From Alkalilimnicola sp. S0819 (GTDB lineage Bacteria; Pseudomonadota; Gammaproteobacteria; Nitrococcales; WHIW01): 64,000 nucleotides of DNA. The position numbers and the translations under genes were made by a program. Shown here piece after piece: positions 29,833 through 37,935 of the stretch. Below the pieces are notes generated by a model. The model did no database searches. It saw only the letters and a program-made list of their open reading frames with translations, and was not told where the DNA came from. The first letter of the stretch is position 1; each line of letters starts with the position of its first letter. The stretch lies in contig NZ_WHIW01000001.1 in NCBI RefSeq assembly GCF_009295635.1, positions 1 through 64,000 of the forward strand, read 5' to 3'.

Positions 29833-31347
29833 ATGACCAAGCCTTACCTGCAGAAGATACTCACCGCCTGCGTCTACGACGTGGCCGAAGAAACCCCGCT
29901 GGATCCGGCGCCGGCGCTGAGCGAGCGACTGGGTAATCGCGTGTTCTTGAAGCGCGAGGACCTGCAACCGGTGTTCTCGTTCAAGATCCGCGGTGCCTAC
30001 AACAAGATCGCCCAACTCGGCGCCGAGCAGCTGGAGCGGGGCGTGATCAGCGCCTCCGCCGGCAACCATGCCCAGGGCGTGGCGCTTTCCGCGTCGCGGC
30101 TGGGGGTCAAGGCCATCATCGTCATGCCCCGCACCACGCCGCAGATCAAGGTGGACGCGGTGCGTCGTCGGGGCGGCCGGGTGGTGTTGCACGGCGACAG
30201 TTACGACGAGGCCTCCGCCCACGCCCAGCGCCTGGTGGTGGAGAAGGGCATGACCTACATCCCGCCCTACGACGATCCGGACGTGATCGCCGGCCAGGGG
30301 ACGGTGGGCATGGAAATCCTGCGCCAGCATCAGCGGGACGCGCATGCCGTGTTCGTGCCCGTGGGCGGCGGCGGGCTGATCGCCGGGGTGGCGGCCTACC
30401 TCAAGCAGCTGCGCCCGGAGATTCGCATCATCGGCGTGGAGCCGGAGGATGCCCCCACCCTGCATGCGGCCATGAAGGCAGGGCGCCGGGTGACCCTGGA
30501 ACAGGTGGGACTGTTCGCCGACGGGGTGGCGGTGCGCCAGATCGGCAAGGAGCCCTTCCGCATCGCCCGCAAACTGGTGGACGAGGTGGTGCTGGTGAGC
30601 ACCGACGAGATCTGTGCCGCCATCAAGGACATCTTCGACGATACCCGCTCCATCATGGAGCCGGCCGGTGCCCTGGCCGTGGCGGGGATGAAGAAATACG
30701 TGGAGCGCGAGGGCCTCGCCGGCGAAAACCTCATCGCCATCAATAGTGGCGCCAACATGAATTTCGGCCGTCTCGCCCACGTGGCCGAGCGGGCCGAGGT
30801 GGGCGAGCACCGGGAAGCCGTGCTGGCCGTGACCATCCCCGAGCGCCCGGGCAGTTTCCGTCAGTTGTGTCGCACACTCGGCAAGCGGGGGGTGACGGAA
30901 TTCAATTACCGCTACGCCGACCCCAGCAGCGCCCATGTCTTTGCCGGCATCGCCCTCAGCGACGGTGCCGAGGAGCGCGCCGCGCTGGTGGCGGAGCTGC
31001 GCGAGCAGGGCTACCCGGTGCTGGATCTCACCGAGGACGAGATGGCCAAGGTGCACGTGCGCCACATGGTGGGCGGGCGCGGCAACAAGGTGCCCGATGA
31101 GATCGTCTTCCGCTTCGAGTTCCCCGAGCGCCCCGGCGCGCTGCTCAGCTTCCTCACCCGCCTGGGCACCCGCTGGAACATCTCCATGTTCCATTACCGC
31201 AGTCACGGCGCGGCCTACGGGCGGGTGCTGGTGGGCATACAGGTGCCGAAGGTGCAGCGGGATCGTTTCGATCAGTTCCTCGACAAACTGGGCTACGGCC
31301 ACGCGGAGGAAACCTTCAATGAAGCCTACCGCCTGTTCCTGAGTTGA
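29833..31347 (+). CDS. ilvA: Threonine ammonia-lyase, biosynthetic
   Basis: A 504-residue PLP enzyme that deaminates threonine to 2-oxobutanoate, the first step of isoleucine synthesis. The PLP lysine is in [11 protein letters not shown], with [10 protein letters not shown] and the glycine loop [10 protein letters not shown]. Two C-terminal ACT-like regulatory domains (from about residue 330; [12 protein letters not shown] and [12 protein letters not shown]) bind isoleucine and valine, which marks this as the biosynthetic, feedback-regulated form rather than the short catabolic TdcB. It is divergent from rpiA. Confidence 0.97.
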   Translation: MTKPYLQKILTACVYDVAEETPLDPAPALSERLGNRVFLKREDLQPVFSFKIRGAYNKIAQLGAEQLERGVISASAGNHAQGVALSASRLGVKAIIVMPRTTPQIKVDAVRRRGGRVVLHGDSYDEASAHAQRLVVEKGMTYIPPYDDPDVIAGQGTVGMEILRQHQRDAHAVFVPVGGGGLIAGVAAYLKQLRPEIRIIGVEPEDAPTLHAAMKAGRRVTLEQVGLFADGVAVRQIGKEPFRIARKLVDEVVLVSTDEICAAIKDIFDDTRSIMEPAGALAVAGMKKYVEREGLAGENLIAINSGANMNFGRLAHVAERAEVGEHREAVLAVTIPERPGSFRQLCRTLGKRGVTEFNYRYADPSSAHVFAGIALSDGAEERAALVAELREQGYPVLDLTEDEMAKVHVRHMVGGRGNKVPDEIVFRFEFPERPGALLSFLTRLGTRWNISMFHYRSHGAAYGRVLVGIQVPKVQRDRFDQFLDKLGYGHAEETFNEAYRLFLS

Positions 31348-31355
31348 GCCTGGCC

Positions 31356-32381
31356 ATGCGTGGGCTGCTCTTTCTTGTGACGCTGCTGCTGTGCGCCGGC
31401 CAGGCCGGGGCGGCGGTGGTGCTGATGTACCACCGCTTCGGTGAGGACGAGCTGCCCGCCACCAACATCCGCCTGGCGCAGTTCGAGCAGCAGCTGGAGT
31501 ACATCGCCTCGGCGGGCTATCGGGTCTGGCCGCTGGCCCGTATCGCCGAGCACCTGCGGGAGGGGCGCGAGTTGCCGGACCGGGTGCTGGCCATCACCGT
31601 GGATGACGCCTACGCCTCGGTCTATCACGAAGCCTTCCCGCGGTTGCGCTCCCGGGGCTGGCCTTTCACGGTCTTCGTCAGCACCGATCCGGTGGATCAG
31701 GGGCTGCGGGGCTACATGAGCTGGCCCCAGTTGCGCGAGTTGCACGAGGCGGGCGTGGCGCTGGCCAATCACAGCGCCAGCCACGCGCACCTGGTGCGGC
31801 GTCTGGCGGGCGAGTCCGAGCCGGATTGGCGCGCACGAGTACAGGCCGATATTCAGCGGGCCGAGCGCCGACTTCGGGAAGAGCTCGGGCCGCGGGTGAA
31901 TGGCGCACGGCTTTTCGCTTACCCCTACGGGGACTACGACCGGCCCCTGGCCGAGTGGCTGGCGGCGCGCGGTTACCTCGCCTTCGGCCAGCATTCCGGC
32001 GCCCTGGGTTTGCGCAGTGACCCACGAGCCCTGCCCCGGTACCCCATCGCCGAAGCCTATGCCGATCCCGACGAATTCGCCCTGAAGCTCGCCAGCCGGC
32101 CGCTGCCGCTGCGAGCGGTCCATCCCTGGAACCCCTTGCTGGGTGAGGCTGGCGAGGCGCCGGTGCTGGAACTGCGCCTGGACGCGCCGGTATCGGGTCT
32201 GAGTTGTTACTACCGGGGCGAGCGCCTGCGCCTGCAAGGGGCCGAGGGGCGGCGGGTTCGGGTCATGGGGCCGGCGCGCCTGCCGCCGGGGCGCAGCCGT
32301 TACAACTGCACCGCGCCCGCCGGCGAGGGGCGCTGGTACTGGTACAGCCACCCCTGGTTGGTGCCGGGCGGCTGGGACTGA
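31356..32381 (+). CDS. Secreted polysaccharide deacetylase-family protein
   Basis: A 341-residue protein with a cleavable signal peptide (MRGLLFLVTLLLCAGQAGA) followed by a NodB-type carbohydrate esterase 4 domain. Motifs are AITVDDAYASV (motif 1; the second Asp is a metal ligand), NHSASHAHL (motif 2, H-x3-H) and LFAYPYGDYD (motif 3). The C-terminal 80 residues are a beta-rich tail not seen in minimal deacetylases. It probably removes acetyl groups from an exopolysaccharide or peptidoglycan in the periplasm; substrate is unknown. It follows ilvA by eight bases, but its partner may be the Bax-like gene that converges from the right. Confidence 0.85.
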   Translation: MRGLLFLVTLLLCAGQAGAAVVLMYHRFGEDELPATNIRLAQFEQQLEYIASAGYRVWPLARIAEHLREGRELPDRVLAITVDDAYASVYHEAFPRLRSRGWPFTVFVSTDPVDQGLRGYMSWPQLRELHEAGVALANHSASHAHLVRRLAGESEPDWRARVQADIQRAERRLREELGPRVNGARLFAYPYGDYDRPLAEWLAARGYLAFGQHSGALGLRSDPRALPRYPIAEAYADPDEFALKLASRPLPLRAVHPWNPLLGEAGEAPVLELRLDAPVSGLSCYYRGERLRLQGAEGRRVRVMGPARLPPGRSRYNCTAPAGEGRWYWYSHPWLVPGGWD

Positions 32382-32394
32382 ACCATCACGCGGG

Positions 32395-33312
32395 CTAGCG
32401 CCCGGGGGCCAGCGCCAGGCTGCCCAGACGGTGCAGCCGATTGCCGCGGATCATCGCCTGAATCTCCGCCACATAGGCCTCGCCACGCTCGGAGTAGCGC
32501 AGCAGGCCCCGGGCGAGCACCAGCGCGTCCGGCTCTTCGCCACGGGCGCGCATCTGCGCGCGCAGCGCGCGCAGCTCCCGGTAGGCCCCGCCGCTGTTGA
32601 GGTTGTGCATGTAGCCGCGCACCGAAGCGCGCAGATCCGGGAAGACCCGCACCAGGTGCGTCTTGCCCGCGGCCCGCTGGCGCGGCACGAGTCCCTGACT
32701 TTGGTCCCAGGTCCATTCCCCGAAGAGGTTGTTCGCCTCCCGGGCGAAACGCGAGGTGCCCCAGCCGCTCTCGTTGGCGGCCTGGGCCAGCACCAGTGCC
32801 ACCGGCACCTGGTCCACCCGGCGCAGCAAGGCGTCCAGCGACGGGGGGCGCCCCTCGCCCGTGCCGCCGACACCATAACGGCTGGCCAGGCGTCGCAGGC
32901 GTGTCGCCTCCTGTTCATCGAGCGGCCCGCCGCGACGTTTCAGAGCGACCAGCCAGCGCCGCTGCTGCGCAAGGCGTTCGTTCTCCGCCAGCGCCAGTGG
33001 TAGCAGGGCGCGGAAGAACAGGCTCTTCTTCAGCGCTACCGGCTGCGCTCCCAGCCCCCGGGGAAGGCGCTCCAGCGCCAGGCGCGGCACCGCGCCGGCG
33101 GGGGGCCACTGATAGTCCAGTGCGGCGTAGTGCTCACCCAGCTCCCGCGCGTGGCTGACCCGCAGGGGGCGCAGCTCGCCCTCGCCGGGCTCGCCGATCT
33201 CGGGCAGCGGGGCCCACAGCAGCAGGCCGACGATCAGCAGGGTGAGGGGCAGGGCCTCCAAGGCCACGCGCCAGGCGGGTGTTTCGCGGGGTGAATTGTC
33301 AGTGTGTTTCAT
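32395..33312 (-). CDS. bax: Bax-like glucosaminidase-domain protein
   Basis: A membrane-anchored protein of about 305 residues. One N-terminal transmembrane helix (LPLTLLIVGLLLWAPLP) is followed by a linker and a C-terminal glucosaminidase domain with AQAANESGWGTSRFAREANNLFGEWTW, where the Glu is the expected catalytic acid, and GYMHNLNSGGAYRELR. This matches E. coli Bax and the FlgJ-type hydrolases that cut peptidoglycan. The ATG at 33310-33312 is my choice; another lies four codons upstream, both with weak ribosome sites. It is convergent with the deacetylase, so both modify cell-wall or surface glycans. Confidence 0.85.
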   Translation of the reverse strand: MKHTDNSPRETPAWRVALEALPLTLLIVGLLLWAPLPEIGEPGEGELRPLRVSHARELGEHYAALDYQWPPAGAVPRLALERLPRGLGAQPVALKKSLFFRALLPLALAENERLAQQRRWLVALKRRGGPLDEQEATRLRRLASRYGVGGTGEGRPPSLDALLRRVDQVPVALVLAQAANESGWGTSRFAREANNLFGEWTWDQSQGLVPRQRAAGKTHLVRVFPDLRASVRGYMHNLNSGGAYRELRALRAQMRARGEEPDALVLARGLLRYSERGEAYVAEIQAMIRGNRLHRLGSLALAPGR

Positions 33313-33624
33313 GCCCGAAACCATGCCATGGAAAGCGTAACGCCGGCCAGCACCACAGTTCAGACCGGCGCTTGTTTTCACCGTTTCTGGCCCTTACGAA
33401 GGTACACGGGGGCGTTGGCCTCCGTGACAATTCCTCGGCTCACCGTGTGAACGAGCCCGGCAGGCGTGCCGGTGGCGGGTGTGTCGGGCGGTGCTACAGC
33501 AGCACATCGCCCGTTCGCGCCGGGCCGACGCGCGAGCGGGCGGCGCGGGGGGCGGCGCGGGGAATGCGGGGAGTTCCGTGCAGGCACGGAGCGCTGCTTA
33601 TGACATCGATAGGAATCAATTGAC
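33313..33624. other. 312-base intergenic region upstream of the cold-shock gene
   Basis: No gene is supported here. A hairpin GGGCG-GTGCT-acagc-AGCAC-at-CGCCC (33486-33512) and a smaller TCCGTG/CACGGA hairpin (about 33574-33591) lie 50-140 bases before the csp start. Long structured leaders are typical of cspA-like mRNAs, so these may be part of a cold-responsive 5' UTR. No clear promoter boxes were found. Confidence 0.35.
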
Positions 33625-33837
33625 ATGACAGCACGCGAGAACGGTACCGTTAAGTGGTTCGACAATGCCAAGGGTTACGGCTTTATTCAGCGCGAAGCGG
33701 GGGAGGACGTGTTCGTGCACTTCCGTTCCATTCGCGGTGACGGCTTTCGCAGCCTGGACGAAGGTCAGCGCGTCGAGTTTGCCGTGATCCCCGGGCGCAA
33801 GGGGCTGCAGGCGGACGACGTGGCCCGCCTGCAGTAA
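33625..33837 (+). CDS. Cold-shock domain protein
   Basis: A 70-residue single cold-shock domain. It begins [18 protein letters not shown] with RNP1 (KGYGFI) and continues [10 protein letters not shown] with RNP2 (VFVHF), then [20 protein letters not shown]. Such proteins bind single-stranded RNA and loosen structure. Whether it is cold-inducible or constitutive cannot be told, but the long upstream leader is suggestive. It is followed at once by a 15-bp perfect hairpin. Confidence 0.95.
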   Translation: MTARENGTVKWFDNAKGYGFIQREAGEDVFVHFRSIRGDGFRSLDEGQRVEFAVIPGRKGLQADDVARLQ

Positions 33838-33843
33838 GCGCCT

Positions 33844-33887
33844 GTGGTATCGGGGCGGTGCGCCGCGCCGCCCCGCCCCGATACCAC
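33844..33887. terminator. Long perfect hairpin after the cold-shock gene
   Basis: A 15-bp perfect stem (33844-33858 with 33873-33887) has a 14-base loop and starts seven bases after the csp stop. There is no U-tract on the plus strand, so it may protect the 3' end or act with Rho rather than as a classical terminator. Confidence 0.5.
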
Positions 33888-33976
33888 GGCCCGGCGCAGG
33901 GTTCTCCTCATCTCACCCACCTTATATAGTTCCTGCTTCAGCCCAGCGGCATCGACCCGCGGAGCAGGTGGCAGCC

Positions 33977-34453
33977 ATGACCCCCGCAGTGAGCGCGCTG
34001 AAGCGTGCAGGCATATCCTTCGAGCTCTTGAGCTACACCCATGATCCGGCCGCGGTCTCCTACGGTCTGGAGGCGGCCGAGGCGCTGGGGCTGGCCCCGG
34101 AACAGGTGTTCAAGACGCTGGTGGCGCAGCTGGATGATGGCCGTCTGGCGGTGGGCATCGTGCCGGTCACGGCGAGCCTGGATCTGAAGGCGCTGGCCGC
34201 GGCGCTGGGCGCCCGCAAGGCGGTCATGGCCGAGCTGCTCCAGGCCGAGCGGGCCACCGGCTATGTGGTCGGGGGCATCAGTCCGCTGGGCCAGCGCAAG
34301 CGTTTGAGCATGGTGCTGGATCGCAGCGCCGATGCCTGGCCGGTGATCTACGTCAGCGGCGGGCGCCGGGGCCTGGAGCTTGCGCTGGCGCCGACGGATC
34401 TGCAGCGGCTCAGCGGGGCCCGTATCGGCGCCATCGCTCGCGCGGCGAAATAG
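33977..34453 (+). CDS. ybaK: Cys-tRNA(Pro)/Cys-tRNA(Cys) deacylase YbaK/EbsC
   Basis: A 158-residue YbaK-fold editing protein. Seen: ALKRAGISFELLSYTHDP, the catalytic-lysine segment EQVFKTLVA, VGIVPVTASLDLKALA and GYVVGGISPLGQRKRL with the Gly-Gly-x-Ser-Pro-Gly loop typical of the family. YbaK removes cysteine misattached to tRNA-Pro. The ATG at 33977 is used; a GTG three codons upstream is weaker. It is a single gene between csp and the recombination pair. Confidence 0.95.
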   Translation: MTPAVSALKRAGISFELLSYTHDPAAVSYGLEAAEALGLAPEQVFKTLVAQLDDGRLAVGIVPVTASLDLKALAAALGARKAVMAELLQAERATGYVVGGISPLGQRKRLSMVLDRSADAWPVIYVSGGRRGLELALAPTDLQRLSGARIGAIARAAK

Positions 34454-34541
34454 CTCACATCATGTTGTAAATACAGAACCATCCCCCTCCCGGCCGGTCT
34501 TAATTACCAGTACTGGGCGTCGCAGCGGCGAGGAGCGGAAC

Positions 34542-35231
34542 ATGACGGTCCCCGGGACAGGCACACTGGAGCTGTGGGAGCAGGTGGAGAAGACCGACCC
34601 GCAGTACACCAAGCCTTTCAATCGCGGCGGCGGCTTCAAGGGCACCGCCACCAACGCTACCTGGCTCGCGCGGCGGGCCACCGAAGTGTTCGGGCCCATG
34701 GGCATAGGCTGGGGCCTGGAGATCATCGACGAGCAGTTGATGCAGGGCGCGCCCCTGGATGAGCGCGGCACCCATGAATTGATTCATCGGGTGCGAGTAC
34801 AACTCTGGTACCACTGGCAGGGGCAGCGGGGCGAGCTGACCCAGTTCGGTCAGACTGTCTTTTTGGGGCGCAACAAGTACGGGCTCTTCACCGATGAGGA
34901 AGCCCCGAAGAAGTCCCTCACCGATGCCATGAGCAAGTGTCTGTCACTGCTGGGCTTCTCCGCCGACATCTATCTGGGTCGCTACGATGACAACAAGTAC
35001 GTGCAGGCGCTGAGCGCGGAATTTCGCGACCGGGCGGTGGCCGAGGCGCGGCGTCAGGCACCCAAACTCAGCCCCGAACAGCGCGAGCGGCTGAAGGAGT
35101 TGATCCAGCGCACCGGCACCGACGCCATCCGCTTCCGGCGTTTCTTCAAGGTGGATGATCTGGCCGATCTGCCCGCGGCGGATTTCGAGCGCGCCAGGCG
35201 CATGCTGGAGAAAAAGGAGCACGCGCCATGA
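34542..35231 (+). CDS. Putative phage-type single-strand annealing protein (Rad52-like fold)
   Basis: A 229-residue protein. The region AEEAPKKSLTDAMSKCLSLLGF-like (EEAPKKSLTDAMSKCLSLLG) followed by ADIYLGRYDDNKYV resembles the conserved core of Rad52/Sak-type annealing proteins, where a K-x-x-x-T-D-x-x-x-x-x-L stretch precedes the end of the fold. The C-terminal 60 residues are charged and helical. Strong support comes from context: it overlaps by four bases a YqaJ nuclease gene, the usual exonuclease partner of phage annealases. Together they would form a Red-like recombination system. Start at ATG 34542 after GAGCGGAAC. The family assignment is from pattern only. Confidence 0.6.
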   Translation: MTVPGTGTLELWEQVEKTDPQYTKPFNRGGGFKGTATNATWLARRATEVFGPMGIGWGLEIIDEQLMQGAPLDERGTHELIHRVRVQLWYHWQGQRGELTQFGQTVFLGRNKYGLFTDEEAPKKSLTDAMSKCLSLLGFSADIYLGRYDDNKYVQALSAEFRDRAVAEARRQAPKLSPEQRERLKELIQRTGTDAIRFRRFFKVDDLADLPAADFERARRMLEKKEHAP

Positions 35232-36139
35232 GCCGTCCCCGCGCCGTGATTCCTTTCCCCGCCCAAGTCCAGGGCAGCGCCGAATGGCATGCTCACCGCG
35301 CGGGGCGGGGCAATGCCTCGGAGTTGCCCGCACTGCTCGGCTGTTCGCCCTGGTTCCCCCGCACACCGCTTGAGCTGTGGGAGCTGAAGACCGGCCGCCG
35401 GCGGGTGACCGTCAGTCCGGCCATGCGCCGGGGCCTGCGCCTGGAGCCCCGGGCTCGGGCCTGGCTGGAGGCGCTGAGTGACACGGTCTACGAGCCCCAG
35501 CTGCGGGTGCGCGGCCGGCTGTCCGCGTCGCTGGATGGCCTCCGCTTCGACGAGCGGGAGCTGGTCGAGATCAAATGCCCCGTACACGGCGCCGCTTCGG
35601 CCACCTGGGCACAGGTCGCCGGGGAGGGACGGCCACCCGAGCATTACTGGTGGCAGGTGCAGCAACAGCTCTACTGCGCCGGCGCGGAGCGGGCGCGTTT
35701 TGCCGTGTTTCACGCGGAGGGCGGGCGCATCGTCGACATGGTGGAGTGCCCGGTGCTTGCCGACGAACAAGCCCAAGCCAGACTTGAGCAGGCCTGGGCC
35801 GATTTCTTTCCCTGGCTGGATGCGGATGAGCCACCGCCACCGCTGGAGGGGGATGCGCGCCGGCGCGACGATCGGGCCTGGCGCGATGCGGTGAGCCGTT
35901 GGAAAGAGGCGCGTCATTGGCTGGATCAGGCGCGCCAGGCGGAGCAAGAGGCCAGGCGGGCGTTACTGGGGCAGGCGGGTGATCGCAGCACGGTGGGAGC
36001 TGGGTTGCGGGTGACGCGCCATTGGCAGAAGGGTGCGCTAGACTGGGGCAGACTGGCACAAGAGCTTGATCCATCGATGGATCTGGAGCCTTTTCGAAAG
36101 CCCGGGAGCTGGCGTTACCGTATCAGTGAGCAGGATTGA
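35228..36139 (+). CDS. YqaJ-family viral recombinase / exonuclease
   Basis: A 303-residue protein with a PD-(D/E)xK nuclease of the YqaJ (lambda-exonuclease-like) type. Visible are ELPALLGCSPW with LELWELKTG (the typical N-terminal region), the metal-binding aspartate D103 in LSASLDGLRF, E114 and K116 in LVEIKCP, and the conserved WWQVQQQLYCAGA helix. The C-terminal 100 residues add a helical, charged extension. YqaJ enzymes resect double-stranded ends for annealing proteins. The start overlaps the preceding annealase gene (ATGA). No integrase, terminase or structural phage gene is nearby. Confidence 0.82.
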   Translation: MSRPRAVIPFPAQVQGSAEWHAHRAGRGNASELPALLGCSPWFPRTPLELWELKTGRRRVTVSPAMRRGLRLEPRARAWLEALSDTVYEPQLRVRGRLSASLDGLRFDERELVEIKCPVHGAASATWAQVAGEGRPPEHYWWQVQQQLYCAGAERARFAVFHAEGGRIVDMVECPVLADEQAQARLEQAWADFFPWLDADEPPPPLEGDARRRDDRAWRDAVSRWKEARHWLDQARQAEQEARRALLGQAGDRSTVGAGLRVTRHWQKGALDWGRLAQELDPSMDLEPFRKPGSWRYRISEQD

Positions 36140-36145
36140 GCGGGC

Positions 36146-36174
36146 AAAAAAAAGGCGACCAGGGGATGGTCGCC
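36146..36174 (-). terminator. Rho-independent terminator on the minus strand with no gene before it
   Basis: On the minus strand GGCGACCA-tcccc-TGGTCGCC (36154-36174) is followed by eight T residues (36146-36153). No leftward protein gene ends here: the next gene to the right, a LysR regulator, runs rightward. It may end a small RNA or act weakly on the plus strand after the YqaJ gene. Confidence 0.75.
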
Positions 36175-36297
36175 AAAGCATCGCAGAAATGCCGGGGAGA
36201 GAGGCAGAGGATGGTAGCGGCCCAATCGCTCAGCTACGATGACGGATTCATCAGATTGCCGAGAATGTCGATTTGGCGCTGTCCTCGCCTGTCAGGG
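36146..36297 (-). ncRNA. Candidate minus-strand small RNA between the YqaJ and LysR genes
   Basis: The interval ends in a strong minus-strand terminator and is preceded by a TATAAA (36304-36309) with TTGCCC 15 bases upstream (36325-36330) on the same strand. The predicted RNA of about 150 bases has no convincing reading frame and contains a C/U-rich stretch (CATCCTCTGCCTCTCTCCCC). It would be divergent from the LysR gene. The promoter spacing is short, so the call depends mainly on the orphan terminator. Confidence 0.35.
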
Positions 36298-36369
36298 TCA
36301 AAATTTATATTTTCTGGGCCGATAGGGCAAACAGGAAATTCTAGGGCTGAGGGGTAGAAAAGCTAAACC

Positions 36370-37281
36370 ATGTCGCCGCGCCGTTTGCCGCCACTCAATG
36401 CCGTGCGTGCCTTCGAGGCCGCGGGCCGCCACGAAAGCTTCAGCCGTGGCGCCGAAGAACTGTTCGTCACGCCCGCGGCGGTGAGCCAACAGGTGCGGGC
36501 CCTGGAGCATTGGCTGGGTGTGCAGTTGTTTGAGCGCAAGGCCCGGGGGCTGGCGCTTACGCCGGCGGGCCGCAGCTATCTGCCGCGGGTCAGCGAAGTG
36601 CTGGATCGCCTGGCCGATGCCACCCAGTCGGTGCGTCGCCTGGGCCACAGCAGCATCCTCAGCGTGGGCGTTACACCCGGTTTCGCCTCCCTGTTTCTGG
36701 CGCCGCGCCTGTGGCGCTTCGCCTCCGAACACCCGGAGCTGGACGTGCGCATCGCTACCCAGATGCGCCCCGTGGCCTTCGACGAAGACACGGTGGATGT
36801 GGCCGTGCGCTACGGCCGCGGCGATTTCCCGGGCTTGAGCAGCGAGTTCCTGTTGCGCGACGGCGTCACGCCGATCTGCTCGCCGCGGCTGCTGGAGGCC
36901 AACGAACACCCGCTGCGCTCCCCCGAGGATCTGCGCTATTACACCCTCTTGCATAACGAGAGCGCGGTGCTGGCGGGTTTCAGGGTGACCTGGAAGGACT
37001 GGCTGGACGCGGCCGGGGCTCATCAGGTGGATTGCCGGCGCGGCCCGCGCTTCAGCGATGTGCACCTGGTGATGCAGGAGGCCCTGGCCGGTCACGGCGT
37101 GGGGCTTGGGCACATGGCCTTGATCGGTGAGGAACTGCGCGCCGGGCGGCTGGTCGCCCCCTTCGATCTGGTGCTCGCGGGCGGCGGTGATTATCACGTG
37201 GTGTATCCACCGGGTGCGGAGGAGCAGCCCAAGGTGGCGGCGTTTCTGAAATGGTTGCGCGCCCAGGTGAGCGAGTCGTGA
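36370..37281 (+). CDS. LysR-family regulator, GcvA-like
   Basis: A 303-residue LysR regulator. The N-terminal winged helix is of the GcvA subgroup: RLPPLNAVRAFEAAGRHESFSRGAEELFVTPAAVSQQVRALE, followed by LFERKARGLALTPAG. The effector domain has VDVAVRYGRGDFPGL, LLRDGVTPICSP and GVGLGHMALIGEEL, again GcvA-type. GcvA controls glycine cleavage, but many paralogues exist and no gcv genes are near, so the target is unknown. It starts about 230 bases after the YqaJ stop and overlaps the next gene. Confidence 0.9.
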   Translation: MSPRRLPPLNAVRAFEAAGRHESFSRGAEELFVTPAAVSQQVRALEHWLGVQLFERKARGLALTPAGRSYLPRVSEVLDRLADATQSVRRLGHSSILSVGVTPGFASLFLAPRLWRFASEHPELDVRIATQMRPVAFDEDTVDVAVRYGRGDFPGLSSEFLLRDGVTPICSPRLLEANEHPLRSPEDLRYYTLLHNESAVLAGFRVTWKDWLDAAGAHQVDCRRGPRFSDVHLVMQEALAGHGVGLGHMALIGEELRAGRLVAPFDLVLAGGGDYHVVYPPGAEEQPKVAAFLKWLRAQVSES

Positions 37282-37556
37282 GCGGGCCGGGAGAGGGCGC
37301 GCAGGCGCACTGTCGGCCCGGCTGCGGCGCCTGCTGCATCGCCGTGTCCATCAGCAGCCCCATGCCCGGCCACCCGCGGGGCAAGCCCGCCGGCGTGCCT
37401 TGCGTGCAGTTGGATGACCATTACCGCTGCCGGCTCTTCGGTCAGCCGGAGCGGCCGGTGGTCTGTGGGGCGTTGCAGCCCGAGCCGGCGATGTGCGGCG
37501 AAGACCGGGAGCAGGCGCTGGCGTATCTGGCGCGCCTGGAGCAGCTCACCCGCTGA
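37278..37556 (+). CDS. YkgJ-family cysteine-cluster protein
   Basis: A 92-residue protein beginning with a GTG that overlaps the LysR stop (GTGA). It carries HCRPGCGACCIAVSISSPMPG at the N-terminus, then PCVQLDDHYRCRLF, VVCGALQP and MCGE: a set of eight cysteines of the YkgJ (putative zinc or iron-sulfur chelating) family. Function is unknown. The overlap suggests co-transcription with the LysR gene, but that may be incidental. Confidence 0.85.
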   Translation: MSGPGEGAQAHCRPGCGACCIAVSISSPMPGHPRGKPAGVPCVQLDDHYRCRLFGQPERPVVCGALQPEPAMCGEDREQALAYLARLEQLTR

Positions 37557-37602
37557 AACCCGGCCCCCATGCCGTTGTGGGGGCGGGGGCCGCGGCCCGA
37601 TC

Positions 37603-37806
37603 TCACTCTTCTTCCGTCTCCGGCGGGTCCTCCACCGGGCACAGGCTCATGTCATCCCATTCCGCCAGCGGCAGTTCCCGCACCTGGCCATCGCGGTAGC
37701 GGAATTCCACCAGCCCCTGGTGGCCCGACAGGCCGGTGACTTCCAGCAGCCGGTTTTGTTCGTCCAGATACCAGTGCCCCAGCACCGGATCACGGTGTAT
37801 CGACAT
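37603..37806 (-). CDS. Small conserved hypothetical protein (resembles DUF6763)
   Basis: A 67-residue acidic protein, PVLGHWYLDEQNRLLEVTGL at the N-terminus and VEFRYRDGQVRELPLAEW in the middle, ending in a run of glutamates. The pattern G-x-W-Y...F/L-E-V...V-E-x-x-Y-x-D-G-x-x-x-E-L resembles the small DUF6763 family found in gammaproteobacteria; I give this from memory of the pattern only. No function is known. It is convergent with the YkgJ gene and stands alone. Confidence 0.7.
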   Translation of the reverse strand: MSIHRDPVLGHWYLDEQNRLLEVTGLSGHQGLVEFRYRDGQVRELPLAEWDDMSLCPVEDPPETEEE

Positions 37807-37935
37807 GGCTAGATCCCCGGGAATCCCTCTAGACTGTGCCCTCTATATAGGCCTTGAGCACGGTGGGGGAAAGGGCGAGCCCATGACTTCCCGGCGATGC
37901 CTGCCTAGAATGGCCGCTCCATCCACCCATCCCGG

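Noticed and set aside
34460-34480. LexA (SOS) box before the recombination pair
   Set aside because: The TTGT...ACAG half-sites are four bases apart instead of the eight needed for CTGT-N8-ACAG.
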